64,000 nucleotides of DNA from an uncultured Pelagibacteraceae bacterium (GTDB taxonomy: Bacteria; Pseudomonadota; Alphaproteobacteria; Pelagibacterales; AG-422-B15), in contig CABYZG010000001.1 in assembly GCA_902523455.1 (NCBI GenBank), positions 166,001 to 230,000 on the forward strand. The letters run 5' to 3'. The position numbers were made by a program, and so were the translations under genes. Positions 48,453-57,530 of the stretch are shown here, piece by piece; position 1 is the first letter of the stretch, and each line of letters starts with the position of its first letter. The notes beneath the pieces are model-generated. The model did not search any database. It saw nothing but the letters and a program-made list of their open reading frames with translations, and was not told the origin of the DNA.

Positions 48453-49427
48453 TTATTTAAATGTATTATATTTTCTGTCCCAATTCGGAAACTTACCTTT
48501 TTGATTCTTATTTAAAGTTTTCATAATTTCAATCAAAAACAAATCTCTTTGTTTTTCTAATTCTTTAATATTGAATTTTCCTGCTTGTTTTTTTGTTCCT
48601 GAAACCATTGCTTTTTTAAGTTTGTTGGTTAATTCAGGTGCTTTCAATTTTGTCCAAGGGAGTTTTAGTGCAGGACCAAATTGTTCCAGCATGTGTTTCA
48701 TGCCAGTTTCTCCACCAGCTAAATGGAACGTTAAACAAACCCCCATAAAAGCCCATCTCAATCCAGGACCATAAACAATTGCATCATCAACTTCATCCGT
48801 TGATGCTACCCCGTCATTTATAATATGCAATGCTTCACGCCATAACGCTTCTTGTAGTCTGTCTGAAATATATCCTTCTATTTCTTTTTGAACAATAAGT
48901 GGTCGCATTCCAATATGTTCATATAATTTTTTTAATTTTTTAACACTTATATGACTAGTTTTCTTGCCAGCTACAATCTCTACTAGAGGTAATAAGTATA
49001 CAGGATTAAATGGATGTCCTATTAAAACTCTCTCAGGAAACTTACAAGCTGATTGAATTTTCGATGGCAATAAGCCTGACGAACTAGATGCAATTATAAC
49101 TCTCTTATCAACTAGATTATCAATTTGTTTTAGAATATTTTTTTTAATCTTTTCGTTTTCTGGTGCATTCTCTTGAACAAAAGTTGTGTCCTTCAATGCA
49201 CCAGGTAATTTTGAATAGACCTTAAGATTTCTTAATGAGGCATTTCTATTCAAACCAATTTTCTTTAGGCTTTTAAAAGCAGTTCGAACATTTATTTTTA
49301 GCTGCTCACGTGAAACACTATTAGGGTCATACGCTTTTACAGTATAACCTTTAGCTAGAAATCTTGCAGCCCAGCCTGCACCAATTACTCCAGTACCTAC
49401 AATAGTGATGACTTTATTTTCTTTCAA
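48453..49427 (-). CDS. L-carnitine dehydrogenase (3-hydroxyacyl-CoA dehydrogenase fold)
   Basis: 324 residues. Rossmann motif [34 protein letters not shown] and the stretch [20 protein letters not shown] with [18 protein letters not shown], which is characteristic of carnitine 3-dehydrogenases. It oxidises L-carnitine to 3-dehydrocarnitine with NAD. Some relatives are fused to a thioesterase; this one is not. It overlaps the cleavage-enzyme gene by four bases. Confidence 0.88.
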   Translation of the reverse strand: MKENKVITIVGTGVIGAGWAARFLAKGYTVKAYDPNSVSREQLKINVRTAFKSLKKIGLNRNASLRNLKVYSKLPGALKDTTFVQENAPENEKIKKNILKQIDNLVDKRVIIASSSSGLLPSKIQSACKFPERVLIGHPFNPVYLLPLVEIVAGKKTSHISVKKLKKLYEHIGMRPLIVQKEIEGYISDRLQEALWREALHIINDGVASTDEVDDAIVYGPGLRWAFMGVCLTFHLAGGETGMKHMLEQFGPALKLPWTKLKAPELTNKLKKAMVSGTKKQAGKFNIKELEKQRDLFLIEIMKTLNKNQKGKFPNWDRKYNTFK

Positions 49428-50308
49428 ACTTTAAGCCCAAGTTTTTTTCTAGCTTCATCTGGCCCCATAACATTTGCACCAAGATTATTAATTATTGTCG
49501 TCGCTTTTTCAACAAGTTGACCGTTTGAGGCGTATACACCTTTTTCAAGATATAAGTTGTCTTCAAGACCAACTCTAACATTGCCGCCCAAGAGAACCGC
49601 TTGAGCAACCATTGGCATTTGATGAACCCCAATTCCAAAAGCTGCCCAGTTACTGCCCGATGGTAGCATGTCTACCATGTTTTTCATTGAACCGGTATTA
49701 GCTGGCGCCCCATAGGGAATGCCAAGACAAATTTGAAATAGAGGAGGGCTGTCAAGCAACCCCTCATCGTACATTTGATTTGCAAACCACATATGCCCTG
49801 TATCAAAAACTTCTAATTCAGGTTTTACGCCTAATTCTTGTATTCTTTTTGCACCAATTCTTAATTGTTCAGGAGTACTAACATAAATCATGTTGCCATC
49901 ACCAAAATTAAGAGTTCCACAATCAAGGGAACATATATCTGGTAATATTTCTTCAACGTGACTTAGTCTTTCAATTGCATTAACAAAATCAGTATTAGGT
50001 CCGAACTTTAATAGATCATCCTCAGGTCCAATTTCTATATCACCGCCCATACCGCTAGTAAGATTTATTATGACATTTGTGCCACTATCTTTTATGCGGC
50101 TCACAACCTCTTTATAAAGCTTATCGTCTCTTGACCCCTTTCCTGTATTTAAATCTCTGACATGGATATGCGCTATGGCAGCTCCAGCTGACGCTGCTTC
50201 AATTGCTGCATTAGCAATTTGCTCTGGCGTCACCGGTATGTTTGGATGTTTGTTGACCGTATCTCCTGATCCAGTAACTGCACATGAAATAATGACGTCT
50301 CTGTTCAT
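49424..50308 (-). CDS. Beta-keto acid cleavage enzyme (BKACE, DUF849), probably acting on 3-dehydrocarnitine
   Basis: 294 residues. [28 protein letters not shown] with a zinc histidine pair, INLTSGMGG and an ending DEARKKLGL are standard for the family. These enzymes react a beta-keto acid with acetyl-CoA, giving acetoacetate and a new acyl-CoA. Next to carnitine dehydrogenase the substrate is almost surely 3-dehydrocarnitine, giving betainyl-CoA. No betainyl-CoA thioesterase gene is visible nearby. Confidence 0.88.
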   Translation of the reverse strand: MNRDVIISCAVTGSGDTVNKHPNIPVTPEQIANAAIEAASAGAAIAHIHVRDLNTGKGSRDDKLYKEVVSRIKDSGTNVIINLTSGMGGDIEIGPEDDLLKFGPNTDFVNAIERLSHVEEILPDICSLDCGTLNFGDGNMIYVSTPEQLRIGAKRIQELGVKPELEVFDTGHMWFANQMYDEGLLDSPPLFQICLGIPYGAPANTGSMKNMVDMLPSGSNWAAFGIGVHQMPMVAQAVLLGGNVRVGLEDNLYLEKGVYASNGQLVEKATTIINNLGANVMGPDEARKKLGLKV

Positions 50309-50347
50309 ATTTCCTTTACTAGTGAAAAAAAATTAATTTACAATTAC

Positions 50348-50361
50348 CATACTATAGTATG
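50348..50361. promoter_or_regulatory. Palindromic operator candidate between the two divergent carnitine/aldehyde operons
   Basis: CATACTATAGTATG is a perfect 14-base palindrome; ATTAC and GTAAT arms flank it on either side with one extra base. Its core reads TATAGT on both strands, so it could hold the -10 of both divergent promoters. No regulator gene is adjacent. Confidence 0.5.
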
Positions 50362-50376
50362 TAATCATCATCTGAA

Positions 50377-51801
50377 ATGCAAAATCTACAAAAATTTTAT
50401 ATTGATGGTCAATGGATAGCGCCACAATCTAGTAAAAAAATGCCAGTTGTAAATCCAGCCACAGAGGAAGTTATCGGTGAAGTCATATTAGGTAATGAAG
50501 AAGATGTAAATATCGCAGTAAAGGCTGCCAAAAATGCATTTATGAGTTTTTCAAAAACTTCTAAAGAAGAGAGAATGAATATTTTGAAAAATATACGAAA
50601 AATTTCAGAAGAAAGATTTGATGAATTAGCTGATGCTATGACAATGGAGATGGGTGCACCAAGAAAAATGTCACGTGAAGCCCAAGCTGATGCAGCTATA
50701 GGTCATTTGGATGGTTTTATTAGTGCATTAGAAAAACATGAAGAAAAAATTGAGTTATCCAATACAGATATTTTATTAAAAGAACCAATTGGAGTATGTG
50801 GTTTAATCACTCCATGGAATTGGCCAATAAACCAAATCACATTAAAAGTTTTGCCAGTCATTGCAACCGGCTGTACTTGTATTTTAAAACCATCAGAACA
50901 TACGCCATTATCAGCAATGGTTTATGCCGAAATACTTGATAAAGCTGGTGTCCCTGCAGGTGTATTCAATTTAGTTCATGGTGATGGCGAGGGTGTGGGC
51001 ATAGCCATGTCAAGACATCCAGATATTGAGATGATGTCGTTTACCGGCTCTAAAAGAGGCGGAAAGTCGGTTACAATAGAGTCTGCTGAAACTGTCAAAA
51101 AAGTTACACTTGAGCTTGGAGGCAAGTCACCAAATTTAGTTTTTGCAGATTGTGATCTTGAGGAAAAAGTAACCGCATCTGTAAATGAATGTATGTTTAA
51201 CACTGGCCAATCATGTGACGCTCCTACCAGATTACTGGTTGAAAAAAAATGCTACGATCAAGTCGTTACAATAGCAAAAAAGGCGGCTGAAGAAATAAAA
51301 GTTGGAGACCCACAAGAGGATGGAGATCATCTAGGACCTTTATTTGATAAAATCCAATTTGATAGAGTTCAAAACATGATTCAGGTAGGAATAGATGAAG
51401 GTGCCGAACTGCTTGTTGGTGGATTGGGTAAACCTGAGGGGTTAGAAAAAGGTTGGTTTACTAAACCAACTATATTCATAAATGTTAATAACAGCATGCG
51501 AGTAGCTCAAGAAGAGATTTTTGGCCCCGTACTCGTAATAATTCCATTTGAAGATGAAAAAGAAGCTATTGAAATAGCTAATGACACACCTTACGGACTT
51601 GCTGCATATTTACAAACAGGCGACACTGAAAGGGCAGAAAGAGTTTCAAGACAACTTAGAGCTGGCGGTGTACATGTAAACGGAGGCGGTTATAACTACG
51701 GCTCTCCTTTTGGCGGTTATAAAGAGTCTGGAAACGGCCGCGAAGGCGGTGATATGGGGCTTGAAGATTATCTTGAAACAAAAGCATTACATATTGCTTA
51801 A
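50377..51801 (+). CDS. NAD-dependent aldehyde dehydrogenase
   Basis: 474 residues with the complete ALDH apparatus: WNWPINQI, LKPSEHTPLSAM, FTGSKRGGKSV, VTLELGGKSP with Glu246, and FNTGQSCDAP with Cys280. In this setting the substrate may be 4-trimethylaminobutyraldehyde (giving gamma-butyrobetaine, the substrate of the dioxygenase) or betaine aldehyde (from the choline dehydrogenase). Sequence alone does not decide. First gene of a plus-strand operon divergent from the carnitine genes. Confidence 0.85.
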   Translation: MQNLQKFYIDGQWIAPQSSKKMPVVNPATEEVIGEVILGNEEDVNIAVKAAKNAFMSFSKTSKEERMNILKNIRKISEERFDELADAMTMEMGAPRKMSREAQADAAIGHLDGFISALEKHEEKIELSNTDILLKEPIGVCGLITPWNWPINQITLKVLPVIATGCTCILKPSEHTPLSAMVYAEILDKAGVPAGVFNLVHGDGEGVGIAMSRHPDIEMMSFTGSKRGGKSVTIESAETVKKVTLELGGKSPNLVFADCDLEEKVTASVNECMFNTGQSCDAPTRLLVEKKCYDQVVTIAKKAAEEIKVGDPQEDGDHLGPLFDKIQFDRVQNMIQVGIDEGAELLVGGLGKPEGLEKGWFTKPTIFINVNNSMRVAQEEIFGPVLVIIPFEDEKEAIEIANDTPYGLAAYLQTGDTERAERVSRQLRAGGVHVNGGGYNYGSPFGGYKESGNGREGGDMGLEDYLETKALHIA

Positions 51802-51826
51802 AATTTAATTCAAAGCAGTAAAATTT

Positions 51827-53767
51827 ATGGAAAAATTACTGTGGCAAGCCTCCGAAAAAACACGAAAACAATCGAACTTAATTAAATACCATCGTTATCT
51901 TAAAAAAAGCTACTCAATAAATTTTGATTATGAATATGACTCTTTATTCAACTGGAGTATAGCAAAGCCTAATTTATTTTGGACGAGTCTTTTGAGTTAT
52001 TTAGATATAAACTATAGTGGCAACGAAAAACCTGCTATTAGTGAAAGTGAAAATATTTATGACAAGAAATTTTTTCCAAACTTAAAGCTTAGCTATAGTG
52101 AAAATATCATTAATAATTTAAATTCTATTCCTATACTCTATGTAAATGAAATTGGATTTAAAAAATATTACAGGAAAGAAGAAGTTGTTCATAAAGTAAA
52201 TTTAGTCGCTAAATATTTGAGATCTATTGGTGTTAAAAAGGGTGATAGAGTTGTAGGTATTGTAACTAATAATGCGGAAACATTGATTTCATTTCTTGCA
52301 GTAAATTCAATTGGTGCGGTATGGTCTTCTTGTTCACCAGATTTTGGTGAGCAGGCTATATTAGATAGGTTTAGTCAAATAGAGCCCAAAATTTTATTTT
52401 ATTCCAGCAACTACATGTATGGAGGAAAGAAATTTGAAATTTTAGAAAAAATAAAAAATGTTGAGAGTAAGCTTAATACATTGGAAGTGTCCATATGCAT
52501 TGATTATTCTCAAAAAGATAAAAGTTTTATCGATGAAAAATTAAATTTTTTTGAAGAAAACAATAGAGAATTGAATGAGCTCTCTTTTGAAAGATGTCAG
52601 TTTAATGACCCAATGTATATATTGTATTCCAGCGGTACAACTGGAAAACCAAAATGTATTGTACATAATACTGGAGGTCCATTAATCCAACATTTAAAAG
52701 AACAGCAACTTCACTGTGAAATTTGTGAAGACGATAAGCTTTTCTATTTTACTACTTGTGGATGGATGATGTGGAATTGGCTTATTTCAGGTCTTGCTTC
52801 TAAGGCAACAGTTGTTCTTTATGAGGGGTCTCCTTTTTTTCCGCAACAGGACTCACTTTTTAAGGTGGCGGAAGAAGAGGAAATTACTTGTTTTGGCACA
52901 AGCGCAAAGTTTATCGATGCGCTAAGAAATAGCCAAATTCAAATTTCAAATAAATATAAACTATTAAAATTAAAAACAATTTTAAGTACTGGATCACCAC
53001 TAGTTAGTGAGAGTTTTAATTATGTTTATAGCAATATTAAGCAAGACGTACATTTAGCCTCTATTAGTGGTGGTACTGATATTGTTTCATGTTTTGTTGG
53101 AGGAGATCCAACCGGCGCAGTATTTTCAGGAGAAATTCAATGTGAATGTTTAGGAGTTGATGTAGATATTTTTAATGAAGATGGGATTAGTACTCAGCAA
53201 AAAGGAGAATTAGTCTGTAAATCAGCAATTCCTTCAATGCCAATTGGGTTCTGGAATGATGTTAATAAAGAAAAATATAAAAAATCATATTTTTCAAAGT
53301 ATCCCAATATTTGGACACAAGGTGACTATGCAATCAAAACAGAAAATAAAGGTTTCATAATTTTTGGGCGCTCTGACTCAACTCTCAATCCTGGAGGTAT
53401 TAGAATTGGTACCGCAGAAATATATAGGTCCGTTGAAAAACTAGAAGATATCAATGAAGCTATTGTGGTTGGGCAAGAATGGAATGATGATGTCAGAATT
53501 ATTTTATTTATAACCCTTAAAGCCAAAAGCCTTCTAAATGATAAATTAGTTTCTGATATTAAGGAAAATATTAAGAATTCAACCTCCATCAGACATGTGC
53601 CTGCGAAGATTATTCAAGTTACTGATATTCCAAGAACTCGGAGTGGTAAGATAGCTGAATTGACTGTAAGAGATATTATAAATGGTAAAAAAGTTAAAAA
53701 TATGGAGGCTCTTGCAAATCCAGAATGTCTTACAGAATATGAAAATATTGAAGAATTAGACTATTAG
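51827..53767 (+). CDS. Acetoacetyl-CoA synthetase
   Basis: 646 residues, adenylate-forming enzyme of the acetoacetate-CoA ligase group. The N-terminus FDYEYDSLFNWSIAKPNLFW and the AMP motif LYSSGTTGKPK (266-276), then TTCGWMMWNWLISG and PRTRSGKIAELTVR with the C-terminal lysine. It activates acetoacetate with ATP and CoA, which fits exactly the acetoacetate released by the cleavage enzyme on the opposite strand. 25 bases after the aldehyde dehydrogenase gene. Confidence 0.88.
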   Translation: MEKLLWQASEKTRKQSNLIKYHRYLKKSYSINFDYEYDSLFNWSIAKPNLFWTSLLSYLDINYSGNEKPAISESENIYDKKFFPNLKLSYSENIINNLNSIPILYVNEIGFKKYYRKEEVVHKVNLVAKYLRSIGVKKGDRVVGIVTNNAETLISFLAVNSIGAVWSSCSPDFGEQAILDRFSQIEPKILFYSSNYMYGGKKFEILEKIKNVESKLNTLEVSICIDYSQKDKSFIDEKLNFFEENNRELNELSFERCQFNDPMYILYSSGTTGKPKCIVHNTGGPLIQHLKEQQLHCEICEDDKLFYFTTCGWMMWNWLISGLASKATVVLYEGSPFFPQQDSLFKVAEEEEITCFGTSAKFIDALRNSQIQISNKYKLLKLKTILSTGSPLVSESFNYVYSNIKQDVHLASISGGTDIVSCFVGGDPTGAVFSGEIQCECLGVDVDIFNEDGISTQQKGELVCKSAIPSMPIGFWNDVNKEKYKKSYFSKYPNIWTQGDYAIKTENKGFIIFGRSDSTLNPGGIRIGTAEIYRSVEKLEDINEAIVVGQEWNDDVRIILFITLKAKSLLNDKLVSDIKENIKNSTSIRHVPAKIIQVTDIPRTRSGKIAELTVRDIINGKKVKNMEALANPECLTEYENIEELDY

Positions 53768-53783
53768 TCATATATTTTCAATT

Positions 53784-54878
53784 ATGAAGCTAGATTTTGA
53801 CTCAAAAGAATTAAGAGTATTTGATAAAGAGGAAATTTTTAAAATTCATCCCTTGTGGATACGGGAACGATCAACTGAAAAAGGGGAAGTTGATCAAAAT
53901 TCTTTTCAAAGATTATATGATCCTGAAAAAATTAAACCAGATTTGCAAATAAAGAATGCTCAGCTACTAGCAGACAACAAAATACACGTAGAATTTTCTG
54001 ATAACCATAGTGCAACTTATTGTTTAGATAAATTAATAACAGAAATTACAAGATCAAATGTCCTACCTCCAAAGATTTACTGGGATAAAAATGATGCTGA
54101 GTTAAAAAAATTTAGTTTTGTCTATGGAGCAAACGAAAGTCAGCAGCTGTTTGAAATTTTAAAATTTTATCATCAGTATGGTTACGTTGTAGTCGAAGAT
54201 TTGCCAGCTAAGGATGGAGAAGTTGTAAAATTTGCTGAAAAAATTGGGTTTATTCGAGAAACTAATTTTGGAAAGCTATTTAATGTGAGGTCACAAAAAC
54301 AACCTAATGACTTGGCTTATACATCCATCGAATTAGAGTCGCATACTGATAATCCCTACAGAAAACCTGTACCATCAATTCAATTTTTATTTTGTATTGA
54401 AAATAGTTGCAAAGGTGGAGATTCCACAGTTGTAGACGGTTTCAAAGTTGCAGAGGATCTAAAAAAAGAAAATCCACAAGCTTTTAATATTCTAGTAAAT
54501 ACTCTAATAAATTATAAATTTGAAGATAATGATGCTATTTTAGAAAAAACTGGAAAAATTATAAAACTAAGTGCTAGAGGAGAACTCAAACAAATAAAAT
54601 ATAGTAATAGATTAGACTTTGTATTTTACGATGAGCCAAAGGTTTTGGAAGAATTTTATGCTGCTAAAAGAGTTATGCATCAAATGATCAATTCAGATAA
54701 ATATATATTACAATTTCATTTAGAGCCTGGTAACTTGTTAATTATGAATAATTACAGAACTTTGCATGGAAGAAGAAGCTACAATACATCTGAAGGAAGT
54801 CGGTGGCTTCAAGGGCTATATATTGACCATGACTCTGCTGAAAGTAAATATAAACTCCTCTCTAAGGAAGTAGAATGA
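53784..54878 (+). CDS. TmpA-like Fe(II)/2-oxoglutarate dioxygenase
   Basis: 364 residues, related to gamma-butyrobetaine dioxygenases but with a degenerate N-terminal domain. Iron ligands are His187-x-Asp189 in LESHTDNPYRKPVP and His328 in RTLHGRRSY; Arg340 in GSRWLQGLYIDHD binds 2-oxoglutarate. Translational coupling to the following HD-domain oxygenase matches the TmpA-TmpB pair described in Leisingera, where TmpA hydroxylates 2-trimethylaminoethylphosphonate. Identity as TmpA is inference from family plus pairing; a second carnitine-pathway hydroxylase is the alternative. Confidence 0.7.
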   Translation: MKLDFDSKELRVFDKEEIFKIHPLWIRERSTEKGEVDQNSFQRLYDPEKIKPDLQIKNAQLLADNKIHVEFSDNHSATYCLDKLITEITRSNVLPPKIYWDKNDAELKKFSFVYGANESQQLFEILKFYHQYGYVVVEDLPAKDGEVVKFAEKIGFIRETNFGKLFNVRSQKQPNDLAYTSIELESHTDNPYRKPVPSIQFLFCIENSCKGGDSTVVDGFKVAEDLKKENPQAFNILVNTLINYKFEDNDAILEKTGKIIKLSARGELKQIKYSNRLDFVFYDEPKVLEEFYAAKRVMHQMINSDKYILQFHLEPGNLLIMNNYRTLHGRRSYNTSEGSRWLQGLYIDHDSAESKYKLLSKEVE

Positions 54879-55426
54879 AGACAGTCAAGTTTACCGAAAT
54901 GAAAAAAGGGTCAAAAGAAGATTACGAACTTTTGGCTGAATATGAAAAAAACTATGTAAATGAACTTCCTGATCGAATTTTGGAGTCATTAAAGAACTTA
55001 GATAATTCAGTGGATGGGTACCAAGTATCAAGACTCGAGCATTCTTTGCAATCAGCAACCAGGGCTGAAAAAGACGGGGCAGATGAAGAAATGATTGTTG
55101 CTACATTGTTGCATGATATAGGAGACAGTCTTGCTCCTTACAATCACAGTCAGCTCATAGCCGCTGTTTTAAGGCCGTATGTTTCTGAAAAGGTTCATTG
55201 GATTATGTTGCATCATGGCCTTTTTCAAGAATATTATTATGCTCATCATTTAGGCAAGGATAGAAATTCACGAGATAAATTTAAAGACCACCCATACTAT
55301 CAAGATGCAATTGATTTTTGTGAAAAGTGGGATCAAAAATCTTTTGATCCTAATTATGAATCCTTCCCGTTAGATCATTTTGAACCAATGGTGAGAAGAT
55401 TATTTTCTAAAGAGCCAAATTTTTAA
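54875..55426 (+). CDS. TmpB/PhnZ-like HD-domain mixed-valence diiron oxygenase
   Basis: 183 residues. The YQVSRLEHSLQSA segment (Tyr49, His56) and the HD motif LLHDIGD (His80-Asp81), then NHSQL (His91) and MLHHGLF supply a diiron site; the 24-residue spacing from His56 to His80 equals that in PhnZ. PhnZ-type enzymes cleave the C-P bond of 1-hydroxyphosphonates; TmpB releases glycine betaine and phosphate. Starts within the last codon of the dioxygenase. An ordinary HD phosphohydrolase is less likely because of this pairing. Confidence 0.7.
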   Translation: MKTVKFTEMKKGSKEDYELLAEYEKNYVNELPDRILESLKNLDNSVDGYQVSRLEHSLQSATRAEKDGADEEMIVATLLHDIGDSLAPYNHSQLIAAVLRPYVSEKVHWIMLHHGLFQEYYYAHHLGKDRNSRDKFKDHPYYQDAIDFCEKWDQKSFDPNYESFPLDHFEPMVRRLFSKEPNF

Positions 55427-56550
55427 GCTATCTTTTTTACAATTACATTTCCAACTGAATAGCCAGCTCCAAATGAACATATAATTGCTAAATCATTTTT
55501 ATTTAATGATTTATTGTATTTATGAAAGGCAATAATTGAACCAGCTGAACTTGTATTTGCATATTCATCCAAAACTACAGGTGCTAATTCTTTTGGGGCA
55601 TCTTTTCCCAATACATACTTTGAAATTAAAACATTCATATTCTCGTTGGCTTGATGAAGATACATGCCTTTGAGATCATTGGCCGATAGGTTATTTTCTT
55701 CTAAATGAGATTTAATCAAGTTAGAAACTTCTGGAACAACTTCCTTAAATACTTTTCGTCCATTTTGATGAAATAATTTATCTGACTGACCAACGCCATC
55801 AGGTGATGAATTATTTAAAAAGCCATAATTATTTCTTATATTGTTTGAAAACTTAGTTAATAATCTCGTACCAATTATTTCATAAGAGTTTTCTCTAATA
55901 TTTTCTTCATTAAGACGTTCTAAAATAACTGCAGTCGCAACGTCTCCAAAAATAAAATGACAGTCTCGATCTCTGAAATTTAAATGTCCGGTACAAATTT
56001 CAGGATTAATCATGATAGCAGACTTTATACTCCCAGACTTTACCATGTCGAAGATAGTTTGAATTCCAAAAGTTGCTGATGAACACGCAACATTCATATC
56101 AAAAGCAAAACCTTTGATACCCAAAGCATTTTGTATTTCAATTGCAATTGCTGGATAGGCACGTTCAAGATTTGAACAAGCTACAATTACTGCATCAATA
56201 TCATCTACATCTATATTTGAGTTTTTTATAGCATCTTTAGCTGCAATGACCCCCATTTCGGCCAAATTAGATAATTCTTCTTCTGACCTTTCTCTCAATT
56301 TAGGCCTCATAAAAGAAGTATCTAGAATTCCTGTTTTATTTTGTACATATCTTGATTTAACACCTGACGCTTTTTCTATGAATTCAACGCTGGATTTTTC
56401 CAAAGGTTGGGTTTTCCCATTTTTAATATCTTCTGAATTTATTTCATTAAATTCTTCAACATATTTATTGAATGATTGCACCAATTCCTCATTAGAGATT
56501 TTTTCCTTAGGAGTGTATAGGCCGGTCCCAGAAATTTGAACTTTAAACAT
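55423..56550 (-). CDS. Beta-ketoacyl-ACP synthase III-family protein (alternative FabH)
   Basis: 375 residues, thiolase fold. Catalytic triad Cys156 (NVACSSATFG), His298 (LHQANENMN) and Asn331 (NTSSAGS). It is longer than housekeeping FabH because of an insertion after residue 30 (FNEINSEDIKNG), resembling the Pseudomonas PA3286-type enzyme that takes medium-chain acyl-CoA into fatty acid synthesis. No fatty-acid genes are adjacent. Convergent with the HD oxygenase gene, overlapping by four bases. Its minus-strand upstream neighbour is the small lipoprotein gene, which ends in a terminator. Confidence 0.8.
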   Translation of the reverse strand: MFKVQISGTGLYTPKEKISNEELVQSFNKYVEEFNEINSEDIKNGKTQPLEKSSVEFIEKASGVKSRYVQNKTGILDTSFMRPKLRERSEEELSNLAEMGVIAAKDAIKNSNIDVDDIDAVIVACSNLERAYPAIAIEIQNALGIKGFAFDMNVACSSATFGIQTIFDMVKSGSIKSAIMINPEICTGHLNFRDRDCHFIFGDVATAVILERLNEENIRENSYEIIGTRLLTKFSNNIRNNYGFLNNSSPDGVGQSDKLFHQNGRKVFKEVVPEVSNLIKSHLEENNLSANDLKGMYLHQANENMNVLISKYVLGKDAPKELAPVVLDEYANTSSAGSIIAFHKYNKSLNKNDLAIICSFGAGYSVGNVIVKKIA

Positions 56551-56611
56551 ATTGGAAACTATAAAATTTAAGTAGGCGCTTTGACTAATTAACTTTTTTT
56601 TCTAATTATTA

Positions 56612-56646
56612 CAAAAAAAGAAAACTGACCCTAAAAAAAGGGCCAG
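56612..56646 (-). terminator. Rho-independent terminator after the small lipoprotein gene
   Basis: On the minus strand CTGGCCCT (56646-56639) pairs with AGGGTCAG (56632-56625), one G-U pair, with a six-T loop, followed by TTTTCTTTTTTT. A textbook terminator ten bases after the lipoprotein stop. Confidence 0.9.
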
Positions 56647-56656
56647 CTTCTAATAT

Positions 56657-56773
56657 TTATATTCCTGGAATATAAGGAACGCCATCACCTTTAATGGTTT
56701 CATTTATGCTTTGTAATGTAGTACAAGCTGAAATCATAAAACTGAAAGCTAAAACTGTAAGAGTAGTACGCAT
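56657..56773 (-). CDS. Small lipoprotein, 38 residues
   Basis: Hand-found ORF: MRTTLTVLAFSFMISACTTL, then a short polar tail ending DGVPYIPGI. The lipobox ISAC places the lipidated Cys at 17, leaving a mature peptide of only 22 residues. An AGGAG ribosome site precedes the ATG and a strong terminator follows, so it is a well-formed independent gene. It resembles entericidin-type mini-lipoproteins in size only; function unknown. Confidence 0.75.
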   Translation of the reverse strand: MRTTLTVLAFSFMISACTTLQSINETIKGDGVPYIPGI

Positions 56774-56832
56774 GCTTTTTCTCCTATTTATTTATTGATA
56801 CTATATTTAATTAAGTACTAATTACAATTATT

Positions 56833-57093
56833 ATGTTTAGAATCATGAAATTCTATGTGTATATCATTGGCACAACCAATCCTAAGCCCAGAACATATGT
56901 TGGTTGGACCAATAATATTGATAAAAGAATAAGGGCTCATAACGCCTCAAAAGGTGCAAAATACACTAGAGGTAGCAAATGGAAACTTCTGTATAAAGAG
57001 ATTTTTGAGTCTAAATCAGACGCAATGAAAAGGGAAATTGTTTTAAAAAAAGATCGTAAACTCAGAACGCAACTTAGAAAAAAATTAGTTTAA
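56833..57093 (+). CDS. GIY-YIG nuclease superfamily protein (UPF0213-like)
   Basis: 86 residues. The GIY-YIG core reads FYVYIIGTT...TYVGWTNNIDKRIRAHN, then GAKYTRGSKWKLLYKEIFES. An ATG four codons downstream (56845) is an equally good start. These short stand-alone proteins may have structure-specific nuclease activity, but their role is unresolved. Divergent from the small lipoprotein gene and overlapping the end of the cupin-like gene by nine bases. Confidence 0.85.
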   Translation: MFRIMKFYVYIIGTTNPKPRTYVGWTNNIDKRIRAHNASKGAKYTRGSKWKLLYKEIFESKSDAMKREIVLKKDRKLRTQLRKKLV

Positions 57094-57507
57094 GGTTCCG
57101 TATTCACTTCTTCCTTTTTTTCTTAGTCCGTAGGGACCAGCAATATAAATTGTAATTGGCTTAATACCTGGCTCTAAGTCAACCCGGTGCAAATTATCAG
57201 CACTTCTAAAACCTATATAAAATTTTCCACGCCATTTTCTTTCTTCTTTGATGTTTGTCTCCCAGTAACCACCACTTAAAATAATTGTAATATATGGAAA
57301 GGGATGATTGTGTAGCCCAATTCCATGATCATTATCTAAAATATGATGAATAAGTATATTGAAAGGAAACCATTTTGGTCTTTTTCTAAATAGCAAATAA
57401 TACCTGGCTGTCCATGGTTTTGCTAAATGATATTCTGGGTGTGAAGGGCCTCTGTCCATCACAACTTTTTTTCGTCCTAATTTCTCTAGTATCTTAAGAA
57501 AAAGCAT
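57085..57507 (-). CDS. Cupin-fold protein of unknown function
   Basis: 140 residues from the ATG at 57507; a longer reading would run through the tRNA-Arg gene and is rejected. GLHNHPFPYITIILSGGYWE gives a cupin-style metal set: His66, His68, Glu83, and later His107 (NLHRVDLEPG). The C-terminus AGPYGLRKKG is conserved-looking. The protein probably binds a metal and may be a small dioxygenase or isomerase; I recognise no specific family. Its start is only 23 bases from the divergent tRNA. Confidence 0.6.
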   Translation of the reverse strand: MLFLKILEKLGRKKVVMDRGPSHPEYHLAKPWTARYYLLFRKRPKWFPFNILIHHILDNDHGIGLHNHPFPYITIILSGGYWETNIKEERKWRGKFYIGFRSADNLHRVDLEPGIKPITIYIAGPYGLRKKGRSEYGTLN

Positions 57508-57530
57508 GGTACCTGAAATATAATATAGAT

